Below, in pieces: positions 55,758 to 64,000 of a stretch of DNA of 64,000 bases. The number at the start of each line of letters is the position of its first letter. Position 1 is the first letter of the stretch. The stretch comes from Streptococcus parasanguinis (GTDB lineage Bacteria; Bacillota; Bacilli; Lactobacillales; Streptococcaceae). The translations under genes were made by a program, and so were the position numbers. The notes under the pieces are model-generated. The model had not been told where the DNA came from, made no database searches, and saw nothing but the letters and a program-made list of their open reading frames with translations. The stretch spans positions 225,097 through 289,096 of the forward strand of contig NZ_JALDUR010000001.1 in the NCBI RefSeq assembly GCF_023109675.1, in the 5' to 3' direction.

Positions 55758-57089
55758 ATGGATCATGTATTGCAGTTTTTTCAACAGCTCGATAATCTAG
55801 TGTGGGGCGCCCCGCTGTTGGTGCTCTTGGTAGGAACAGGGATCTACCTAACCCTTCGTTTGGGTTTGCTTCAGATACGCTACCTTCCAAAAGCTTTTCG
55901 CCTGATCTTTACAGAAGATGAGGGACACGGGGATATCTCGAGTTTCGGAGCCCTTGCGACAGCTCTAGCGGCTACTGTAGGGACGGGGAATATTGTAGGG
56001 GTGGCTACAGCGATTCAGACGGGTGGCCCAGGTGCCCTCTTTTGGATGTGGATGGCAGCCTTCTTTGGAATGGCGACCAAGTATGCAGAAGGGCTCTTAG
56101 CCATTCGTTATCGGACCAAGGATGACAACGGTCATATCTCAGGTGGTCCGATGTACTACATTCTTCACGGGATGGGAGAGAAGTGGCGACCACTGGCTAT
56201 TTTCTTTGCGGTTGCAGGAGTGCTGGTAGCCCTCTTTGGGATCGGAACCATGACCCAGGTTAATTCCATTACGGGATCCCTTCAAGCTAGTTTTGGAACA
56301 ACTCCAGAAGTGGCTAGTGTAGTGATTGCTCTAGTGGTTTCGACCATCATCTTTGGTGGAATTCACTGGATTTCCAAAGTCTCTGAAAAAGTGGTTCCTT
56401 TTATGGCTGCTGCCTATATCTTTGCGACTGTCACGATCATTTTCTTGCATCTGGACCAATTGCTTCCAGCCTTGAAATCGGTATTTTCAGGTGCTTTCAC
56501 AGGGACTGCAGCCATGGGAGGTTTCGCAGGAGCGACGGTTAAAATGGCTATCCAAAAAGGGGTGGCGCGTGGAGTTTTCTCCAATGAATCGGGGCTTGGA
56601 TCAGCACCCATTGCAGCAGCCGCAGCGAAGACCAATGAGCCTGTCGAGCAGGGCTTGATCTCCATGACAGGAACCTTTATTGATACCATTATTATTTGTA
56701 GTTTGACAGGACTTTCGCTCTTGGTTTCAGGTGAGTGGATGGCTAAGGGCAGCACTAGTACCCTGACTCAGGATACGTTTACAGGCGTCTTTGGTCCAGT
56801 CGGAGGCATCATTCTGACGCTATGCTTGGTGCTTTTTGCGACCACGACCATACTTGGATGGTCTTATTACGGAGAGCGGTGTTTTGAATTCTTATTTGGT
56901 GTTAAACATATCAACCTCTATCGGACCTTCTTTGTTTTTATGGTTGGACTGGGAGGCTTCCTTAAGCTGGATTTGGTCTGGGTGATCGCGGATATTGTGA
57001 ATGGGCTGATGGCTTTGCCTAACCTAATTGCCCTTTTAGCTCTCTCCCCTGTCATCATCAAAGAAAGCAAACAATACTTTAAGAAATAA
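55758..57089 (+). CDS. Sodium:alanine/glycine symporter (AgcS family)
   Basis: 443 residues, about eleven helices. GTGNIVGVATAIQTGGPGAL and NESGLGSAPIAAAAAKT are AGCS family signatures. It imports Ala or Gly with sodium; the glycine riboswitch upstream points to glycine. GGAGACAG ribosome site after the terminator hairpin. Confidence 0.93.
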   Translation: MDHVLQFFQQLDNLVWGAPLLVLLVGTGIYLTLRLGLLQIRYLPKAFRLIFTEDEGHGDISSFGALATALAATVGTGNIVGVATAIQTGGPGALFWMWMAAFFGMATKYAEGLLAIRYRTKDDNGHISGGPMYYILHGMGEKWRPLAIFFAVAGVLVALFGIGTMTQVNSITGSLQASFGTTPEVASVVIALVVSTIIFGGIHWISKVSEKVVPFMAAAYIFATVTIIFLHLDQLLPALKSVFSGAFTGTAAMGGFAGATVKMAIQKGVARGVFSNESGLGSAPIAAAAAKTNEPVEQGLISMTGTFIDTIIICSLTGLSLLVSGEWMAKGSTSTLTQDTFTGVFGPVGGIILTLCLVLFATTTILGWSYYGERCFEFLFGVKHINLYRTFFVFMVGLGGFLKLDLVWVIADIVNGLMALPNLIALLALSPVIIKESKQYFKK

Positions 57090-57091
57090 GA

Positions 57092-57119
57092 AAACCCAGA
57101 TCGCGAGATCTGGGTTTTC
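57092..57119. terminator. Bidirectional terminator between the symporter gene and sstT
   Basis: GAAAACCCAGATC and GATCTGGGTTTTC, perfect stem. Confidence 0.85.
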
Positions 57120-57142
57120 TTGTCTATTTGAGATAGGCTCAT

Positions 57143-58360
57143 TTAATAGCGTTTTTCTTTTGGCCAGCTACTCATTTCGGCGATGGCGGTGAAGAGCACA
57201 TCTGTCGAAGAGTTGAGGGCTGTTTCGCAAGAGTCTTGGATGACCCCGATGATAAAGCCGACGCTGACGACTTGCATGGCCAAATCATTGGTGATACCAA
57301 AGAGGCTACAAGCAACAGGGATGAGAAGGAGAGATCCTCCCGCAACTCCAGATGCTCCACAAGCAGAGATAGCCGCTACGACACTCAGGATGAGCGCCGT
57401 TCCAAAGTCAACCTGAATGTGCAAGGTATTGGCAGCAGCGAGCGTCAAAATATTGATCGTCACCGCAGCGCCTGCCATGTTTACAGTTGAACCAAGTGGA
57501 ATGGAGACAGAATAGGTGTCTGGATTCAGCCCCAATTCTTCACAGAGACGCATGTTGACAGGGATGTTGGCTGCAGAGCTTCGCGTGAAGAAGGCTGTTA
57601 CTCCACTGACACGGAGGCATTTAAAAACAAGGGGATAAGGGTTCTTGCGAATCATGAAAAAGACGATCAATGGATTGATGACCAGGGCTACAAAAGCCAT
57701 GGTACCAACCAAAACAAGTAAGAGAATCCCGTAGTTGCTAAGGGCACTGAGTCCTTGGCCAGCGATGGTCGTGAAGACCAAGCCTAAGATCCCAAATGGA
57801 GCTAGGTTGATAATCCACTCAACAATTTTTGAAGTGATGTCTGCTAGGGTTTGTAGGAGGTCTTTACTATGTTCGCTCGCTTCTCTCATGGCGATCCCAA
57901 AGACAGTTGCCCAAGAAAGGATTCCAATGTAGTTAGCTTGCTGCAAGGCGTTGACCGGGTTGTCGACGATCTTGAGCAAGAGGTTACTAATCACTTCGCC
58001 AATCCCGTTTGGAGAGGATCCTTCAGCGGCCTTTCCAGTCAGGGTAATGGTGATTGGGAAGATGTAATTGACCAAAACAGCGACGAAGGCAGCTGCAAAG
58101 GTTCCTAGGAGATAGAGGACGATGACCTTTTTCATATTGGTCTCTGTCCCTTTTTGGTGTTGGGAGAGAGCGTTTGCGACAAGCGCAAAGACCAGAAGGG
58201 GTGCGATCGCACGGAGCCCTCCAACAAAGAACTGACCTAAGAGTCCAATGCCAGATGCTTTCGGGAAGATAAGGGCTAGGATAACACCAAGTACAATCCC
58301 GATTGCGATCCTTTTCATAAGGTTGGTTTTATTCCAAGTGGTAATCAATCGATGAATCAT
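57143..58360 (-). CDS. sstT: Serine/threonine:sodium symporter SstT
   Basis: 405 residues from ATG 58360 ([17 protein letters not shown]), with AAGGAGGTCC upstream; the frame extends to 58432 without support. Dicarboxylate/amino acid:cation symporter fold with [11 protein letters not shown] and [13 protein letters not shown]. Imports Ser and Thr. Together with the ThrE exporter at 41 kb it gives both directions of Ser/Thr traffic. Confidence 0.93.
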   Translation of the reverse strand: MIHRLITTWNKTNLMKRIAIGIVLGVILALIFPKASGIGLLGQFFVGGLRAIAPLLVFALVANALSQHQKGTETNMKKVIVLYLLGTFAAAFVAVLVNYIFPITITLTGKAAEGSSPNGIGEVISNLLLKIVDNPVNALQQANYIGILSWATVFGIAMREASEHSKDLLQTLADITSKIVEWIINLAPFGILGLVFTTIAGQGLSALSNYGILLLVLVGTMAFVALVINPLIVFFMIRKNPYPLVFKCLRVSGVTAFFTRSSAANIPVNMRLCEELGLNPDTYSVSIPLGSTVNMAGAAVTINILTLAAANTLHIQVDFGTALILSVVAAISACGASGVAGGSLLLIPVACSLFGITNDLAMQVVSVGFIIGVIQDSCETALNSSTDVLFTAIAEMSSWPKEKRY

Positions 58361-58497
58361 GTAGGACCTCCTTAAAAAATAATTAAGGAATATTATACGA
58401 TAGTTAGGGGGGAAAAGCAATGAAATTTTCAAAAAATAGCCTTATTTCCGAATATTTGATATAATCATACTATTCTTTGATAGAAAGGCCCGAATAA

Positions 58498-59346
58498 ATG
58501 AGTCAAGCTTTCCAACGTTATTTCAGTAAAATAGACTGGACGAAGATTTTTGATGATCTGATATCAAAATGTATCTCTCTGATTTTTGTCTTTCTTTTAT
58601 TTTTTATTGCTAAAAAGGTCATCCATAGCCTGGTTAAGCGGATCTTAACCCCATCCTTTAAGTATACGGTGCAGGATGAAGCCCGTAAAAATACGATTCT
58701 CCGTTTGGTTGAGAGCCTTTTAAACTATTGTTTGTATTTCATCTTGATCTACTGGATTTTGTCGATTCTAGGTCTTCCGGTCTCTAGTCTCTTGGCTGGT
58801 GCTGGGATTGCTGGGGTGGCGATTGGGATGGGAGCTCAGGGTTTTCTTTCCGATTTGGTCAATGGTTTCTTCATCCTTTTAGAACGCCAGTTGGACGTGG
58901 GAGACAATGTTCGTCTCACGAATGGGTCTATTAATATTGCCGGCATCGTCAGCAGTGTCGGGATTCGCACGACCCAGGTGCGGGACTTTGATGGGACTCT
59001 CCACTTTGTTCCGAATCGCAACATCACCGTCGTCAGCAATCTCTCACGTGGTGATATGCGCGTGCTGATCGATATTCCGCTAGATGCAAATATCGATCTC
59101 GACAAGATCTATCAGGTGATTGCTCAGGTTAATCAGTCTGAACAAGATAAACACCCAGAGGTGTTGACAGGTCCTACGATTTTAGGCCCACAGATCGAAA
59201 AAAATGGTCGTTATTCCTTCCGAATTGCGATGACTGCGCAAAATGGAACCCAGACGACTGTCTATCATACCTACTATAAACTCTACCATGATGCCTTGAT
59301 GGAAGCAGGGATTAGCCTACCGACAGGAAAGAACGGGATCATGTAA
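58498..59346 (+). CDS. MscS-type mechanosensitive channel
   Basis: 282 residues. Three helices (about 18-45, 75-95, 98-130), the last with GAGIAGVAIGMGAQGFLSD, the pore helix pattern of MscS, then the beta domain and C-terminal cytoplasmic part. It opens under membrane tension to release solutes. TGATATAAT promoter upstream at about 58460; GAAAGG ribosome site. Confidence 0.9.
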   Translation: MSQAFQRYFSKIDWTKIFDDLISKCISLIFVFLLFFIAKKVIHSLVKRILTPSFKYTVQDEARKNTILRLVESLLNYCLYFILIYWILSILGLPVSSLLAGAGIAGVAIGMGAQGFLSDLVNGFFILLERQLDVGDNVRLTNGSINIAGIVSSVGIRTTQVRDFDGTLHFVPNRNITVVSNLSRGDMRVLIDIPLDANIDLDKIYQVIAQVNQSEQDKHPEVLTGPTILGPQIEKNGRYSFRIAMTAQNGTQTTVYHTYYKLYHDALMEAGISLPTGKNGIM

Positions 59347-59355
59347 CACAAAAAA

Positions 59356-59530
59356 GAGGCTGGGACAAAAGTCCTAGCCTCTCAATTATTTTTGGATTGT
59401 CGAGCAAGACGCAGTGGTTGAGTGGGCTCTACTACGCTGATTTCATCAGCTTTTACAGCCCTACTCAACTGTGCGGAGGTGGGACGACGAAATCGAATTC
59501 TAACGAATTACCGATTTCTGTCCCACTCTC
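59356..59530 (+). repeat. Three-hairpin intergenic repeat, copy C
   Basis: Same element and orientation as at 17815. It lies between the convergent mscS-like and 59540 genes and can terminate both. Confidence 0.85.
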
Positions 59531-59539
59531 TTTTTTGGT

Positions 59540-59857
59540 CTATTTTAAGTGGCAGTATTTGAAATCCAGCTTTTTAATCTGGTCCCAATTTTTTCGAGCC
59601 TCTGGTGGCAAGACGATGAGTTGCTTACGCAGCATAGTCGTGATTTCAAGATTTAAGGATTCGATGGGGAGGGCAATGGCTACGGAACTTTTTGCCCTTT
59701 GGATCTTGTCCATGCAATATTCAATATGATGGCAAGCTGCACCGGTCTGTGATTGACGGCTAGCTGCGATTTCTTGTCGCATATTGGAGAGTAATTGGAC
59801 CAATTCAGACTTAAGGAATTCGATCGTATCTGATTTTTCTTGAGCTAAAAGAAACAT
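59540..59857 (-). CDS. Small helical protein of unknown function
   Basis: 105 residues from ATG 59857, with AAAGGAGGTGTGC upstream. Mostly helical and soluble, basic; segments EKSDTIEFLKSELVQLLSNM and CCHHIEYCMDK-like Cys/His cluster (AACHHIEYCMDKIQRAKSS). Upstream promoter TTGCAT/17/TAAACT. The size recalls bacteriocin-immunity helical bundles, but I see no firm match. Confidence 0.65.
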   Translation of the reverse strand: MFLLAQEKSDTIEFLKSELVQLLSNMRQEIAASRQSQTGAACHHIEYCMDKIQRAKSSVAIALPIESLNLEITTMLRKQLIVLPPEARKNWDQIKKLDFKYCHLK

Positions 59858-60056
59858 AAGCACACCTCCTTTTGCTATAGTTTAATACTAATTTATTAAA
59901 AATGCAAGGGGGTAAAGTAAAAAAAATAAAATTTTTTTAGAAAAAGATACAGAAAAAGAGAAGGCTCAAATCTCCCCATTAGAGACGGTCGAGTTCCTTA
60001 TCTAAAAAATGGCTTTCCTCACTTGGGACGGGGTGTCTTGACAGAGGCTTTTAGAT

Positions 60057-60092
60057 ATAAAAAACTCCCGAAACACACTGGATTCAGGAGTT
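60057..60092 (-). terminator. Terminator after gdhA
   Basis: AACTCC/GGAGTT stem; the minus strand ends in T6. The 59858-60135 gap holds otherwise only the promoter of the 59540 gene. Confidence 0.7.
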
Positions 60093-60135
60093 GAGAGGCT
60101 TTGACCCGAAGGCCTTAAAGAAAAATATCGATTGA

Positions 60136-61524
<1,389 letters not shown>

Positions 61525-61581
61525 CTAGGGGAGTGGTTTTGAGACAGTTGACAAACAATGTCATGTTTTATTACATGGATC

Positions 61582-61610
61582 ATTATAGCAGACTTTTTTT
61601 GGCTTGTAAA
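61582..61610 (-). promoter_or_regulatory. gdhA promoter
   Basis: TTTACA (61610-61605), 17 bases, TATAAT (61587-61582). Confidence 0.75.
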
Positions 61611-61781
61611 GAAAAAAGTTGAATTTTCTGAAAATTTTATCGCGACTAGGAAAGTCCGAATGTTTGGAAGAATTTTTAGCTTTGATAGTCCGGAAGCTTC
61701 CAAGTGATGGTATAATGAAAGAAGAAAATAGAGAGCATCCCGAATAATTCTGTTGGTGGTGTTTCAAAAAAGGAGTACAAG

Positions 61782-62717
61782 ATGGTATCGACAAAAACGC
61801 AAATTGCTGGTTTTGAATTTGACAACTGCCTGATGAATGCGGCAGGTGTAGCCTGTATGACCACTGAGGAATTAGAAGAAGTGAAGAACTCAGCTGCGGG
61901 GACCTTTGTGACCAAGACAGCGACCTTAGAATTCCGTGCTGGTAATCCAGAGCCACGCTACCAAGATGTGCCGCTTGGTTCGATCAATTCAATGGGGCTA
62001 CCTAACCAAGGGTTGGACTATTATTTGAATTACTTATTGGAGTTGCAAGAAACGGATCCAGACCGGACCTTCTTCTTATCTCTCGTCGGCATGTCTCCTG
62101 AAGAAACTCATACCATCTTGAAAAAGGTGCAAGATAGTGACTTTAAAGGCTTGACAGAGTTGAACCTATCTTGTCCCAATGTCCCTGGGAAACCTCAGAT
62201 CGCCTATGATTTTGATACGACAGATCGGATCTTGTCTGAAGTCTTTGCCTATTTCACCAAACCTCTAGGCATCAAGTTGCCACCTTATTTTGATATCGTT
62301 CATTTTGATCAAGCAGCAGCGATCTTTAACAAATACCCGCTCAAGTTTGTCAATTGCGTCAATTCGATCGGAAATGGCCTCTACATCGAGGATGAATCCG
62401 TGGTGATTCGTCCTAAGAACGGATTTGGTGGGATTGGTGGAGAATACATCAAACCAACGGCTCTTGCCAATGTCCATGCTTTTTACCAACGTCTGAATCC
62501 AGAAATTCAGATTGTGGGGACTGGGGGCGTCTTGACTGGTCGCGATGCCTTTGAACATATCCTCTGTGGGGCTAGTATGGTGCAAATCGGAACGACACTC
62601 CATAAAGAAGGAGTTGGAGCGTTTGAACGCATCACTGCGGAGCTCAAAGCCATCATGGAAGAAAAAGGCTACCAAAGCCTAGAAGACTTCCGTGGGAAAT
62701 TGCACTACATTGACTAA
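61782..62717 (+). CDS. pyrD: Dihydroorotate dehydrogenase, class 1A (fumarate-linked)
   Basis: 311 residues, FMN TIM barrel. [14 protein letters not shown] holds the catalytic Cys; [18 protein letters not shown] binds the FMN phosphate. Class 1A enzymes are soluble and use fumarate. AAAAAGGAGTAC ribosome site; TGGTATAAT promoter near 61711. It stands alone, away from other pyrimidine genes. Confidence 0.94.
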   Translation: MVSTKTQIAGFEFDNCLMNAAGVACMTTEELEEVKNSAAGTFVTKTATLEFRAGNPEPRYQDVPLGSINSMGLPNQGLDYYLNYLLELQETDPDRTFFLSLVGMSPEETHTILKKVQDSDFKGLTELNLSCPNVPGKPQIAYDFDTTDRILSEVFAYFTKPLGIKLPPYFDIVHFDQAAAIFNKYPLKFVNCVNSIGNGLYIEDESVVIRPKNGFGGIGGEYIKPTALANVHAFYQRLNPEIQIVGTGGVLTGRDAFEHILCGASMVQIGTTLHKEGVGAFERITAELKAIMEEKGYQSLEDFRGKLHYID

Positions 62718-62765
62718 TCTTTCGAAAAAAACTTCCTCAAGTGGAAACTTGGGGAAGTTTTTTAT

Positions 62766-62940
62766 GAGAGTGGGACAGAAATCGGTAATTCGTTAGAATT
62801 CGATTTCGTCGTCCCACCTCCGCACAGTTGAGTAGGGCTGTAAAAGCTGATGAAATCAGCGTAGTAGAGTCCACTCAACCACTGCGTCTTGCTCGACAAT
62901 CTAGAAACAATTGAGAGGCTAGGACTTTTGTCCCAGCCTC
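62766..62940 (-). repeat. Three-hairpin intergenic repeat, copy D
   Basis: Reverse copy of the 17815 element, 48 bases after pyrD. Confidence 0.85.
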
Positions 62941-63022
62941 ATTCTGTTCCTAGTTTTAGGAATTTTCCATTTTTATAGAGAGAAAAAGGTGTACAATGGA
63001 GGTGAAAAGGAAGGTGATTTCT

Positions 63023-63352
63023 ATGGAAGAAAGGGATGTGATTCAAGAGGCAAGGACGACGATCACCCTTCTTCAAACAGCCTTTTCTAAGGGATTCACC
63101 CCTAGTTCAGATACCCTTCGATTTCGAGAAAATCTAGATCAGATGTTGAAAGGTTTACGAAAGGCTAGGCGGGTAGACAATCGTCTGTTGATTAAGTTGG
63201 AAAAGTTTTATCAGACCGCCAGTCTATTGATTGGTCTGGGCGGGCTAGCATTGAACGAAGAGGCCTTTCAAGCTTGGCGAGCTTATGATCACTGGCATTA
63301 CGAGGTTGTGAAACCTCAGTTACAGGTCTACGGACCGACGGTGGTGTTGTAG
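63023..63352 (+). CDS. Small helical protein of unknown function
   Basis: 109 residues from ATG 63023, which has AAGGAAGGTGA upstream; ATG 62996 lies before that site. All-helical and basic in the middle (MLKGLRKARRVDNRLLIKLE). Length and helix pattern recall streptococcal bacteriocin-immunity proteins, but this is a weak resemblance. No membrane helix. Confidence 0.65.
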   Translation: MEERDVIQEARTTITLLQTAFSKGFTPSSDTLRFRENLDQMLKGLRKARRVDNRLLIKLEKFYQTASLLIGLGGLALNEEAFQAWRAYDHWHYEVVKPQLQVYGPTVVL

Positions 63353-63402
63353 TTGATACTAGCCTGGTGCTTGTCCACAGATATTCAGAGGAGGTGTTGG
63401 TC

Positions 63403-63489
63403 ATGGTAGTCCTTCATGATTTTCTACATCAGTTAACCCTATCGTTTTGGAATTTTTATTACTCGCTCTTTTTCTTATTTGAAAAATAA
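63403..63489 (+). CDS. 28-residue hydrophobic peptide
   Basis: GAGGAGGTG lies six bases before ATG 63403. The peptide begins MVVLHDFLHQLTLSFWNFYY and ends FFLFEK. A terminator (63499-63530) follows 10 bases after the stop. It may be co-transcribed with the 63023 gene 50 bases upstream. Function unknown. Confidence 0.5.
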   Translation: MVVLHDFLHQLTLSFWNFYYSLFFLFEK

Positions 63490-63498
63490 GAAGGATTG

Positions 63499-63532
63499 AA
63501 TCCCTTTTACATATAGTAGAAGGGATTTTTGA
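63499..63532 (+). terminator. Terminator before msrA
   Basis: AATCCCTT and AAGGGATT with inner TAC/GTA, then a T-run. Confidence 0.75.
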
Positions 63533-63626
63533 TGCAGAATCCTTGAAAATCTGAGGCTCTTGGATTATGATGGAGCTAATAGTAAGAAGCGTTCCTTGTA
63601 GGGAATGCAGGAAGCGAGGAAAAAAG

Positions 63627-64000
63627 ATGGCAGAGATTTATTTAGCAGGTGGCTGTTTTTGGGGCTTAGAGGAATATTTTTCACGGATCCCTGGTGTAGA
63701 ACAGACGACGGTGGGCTATGCCAATGGCCAGGTAGAAACGACCAACTACCAACTGATCAAGGAAACGGATCACGCAGAGACTGTACAAGTCATCTACGAT
63801 CCAGATAAAATCACCCTACGGGCGATTCTGCTCTACTATTTCCGGGTGATCGATCCCTTATCCATTGACAAACAGGGAAATGATCGAGGCCGCCAATATC
63901 GGACGGGTGTCTATTATACAGACGAGGCAGATCGTGAAGTGATCGCCCAAGTGTTTGCGGAAGAAGAAAAGCAACTGGGACGCAAAATCGCGGTTGAGTT
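63627..64000 (+). CDS. msrA: Peptide methionine sulfoxide reductase MsrA (start; possibly MsrA-MsrB fusion)
   Basis: ATG 63627 follows [27 protein letters not shown] holds the catalytic Cys (GCFWG), and [12 protein letters not shown] and [12 protein letters not shown] are further MsrA signatures. It repairs methionine-S-sulfoxide. The right edge cuts the gene after 124 codons; in streptococci an MsrB domain often follows in the same protein. Confidence 0.93.
   Translation, partial: MAEIYLAGGCFWGLEEYFSRIPGVEQTTVGYANGQVETTNYQLIKETDHAETVQVIYDPDKITLRAILLYYFRVIDPLSIDKQGNDRGRQYRTGVYYTDEADREVIAQVFAEEEKQLGRKIAVE

Noticed and set aside
59397-59729. 110-residue ORF in repeat copy C
   Set aside because: Repeat-derived start and antisense to the 59540 gene, which has a good RBS.

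Overview
The window is a low-GC Gram-positive chromosome, almost certainly a viridans Streptococcus of the mitis/sanguinis/parasanguinis type. This rests on gene content: PepX, CppA, RocS, a two-gene ThrE, mevalonate-pathway isoprenoid synthesis, class 1A PyrD, RecD2 without RecBC, MutS2 and CcpA-type cre boxes. The species is not settled by the sequence.

Bases 1 to about 17,487 are the right-hand part of an integrative conjugative element (ICE) of the Tn916/ICESt3 superfamily. It has a TcpA-like coupling ATPase (cut by the left edge), a MobT-like relaxase, the mating-pore genes (TcpC, small membrane proteins, TcpE, VirB4-like ATPase, VirB6-like polytopic protein, two-domain wall hydrolase) and a recombination module (DUF3173 protein plus tyrosine integrase). 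It ends at the 5' side of ebfC, probably its chromosomal target. A second element of about 5.5 kb is nested between the coupling-protein and relaxase genes. It carries an Lsa(C)-like ABC-F resistance gene, an XRE repressor with three palindromic operators, the relic of a DNA methyltransferase, a Rep_trans-type relaxase/Rep and its own DUF3173-integrase pair. An 8-bp direct repeat TTTCTAAT brackets it; removing it restores an AACCCCC/GGGGGTT palindrome in front of mobT. It therefore looks like an IME inserted into the ICE oriT.

From 17.5 to 34.3 kb the chromosome is housekeeping: ebfC, a DnaQ-like exonuclease, rocS, pepX, a membrane protein with a permuted papain-like domain, cppA, a serine hydrolase, the lower mevalonate operon (mvk-mvaD-mvaK2-fni), a secreted membrane-anchored C69 peptidase overlapping a PrsW-like protease under a cre box, then mvaS-mvaA on the other strand. 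All six mevalonate-pathway genes lie within 10 kb.

From about 34.4 to 41.0 kb is an AT-rich accessory stretch flanked by two families of hairpin-forming intergenic repeats. It holds a TPR protein, an MFS exporter and many very small membrane proteins, several with complete promoters and terminators but too short for routine annotation, plus a probable small RNA.

From 41 to 64 kb: a split threonine/serine exporter, a 37-residue membrane peptide, pfl with a cre box in its promoter, dinB, recD2, lepB, rnhC, zapA-cvpA-mutS2, a cytoplasmic-type C69 dipeptidase, a single-aptamer glycine riboswitch ahead of an AgcS-type symporter, sstT, an MscS-type channel, gdhA, pyrD and the start of msrA. Four copies of a roughly 176-bp three-hairpin repeat lie at gene 3' ends across the chromosome part.
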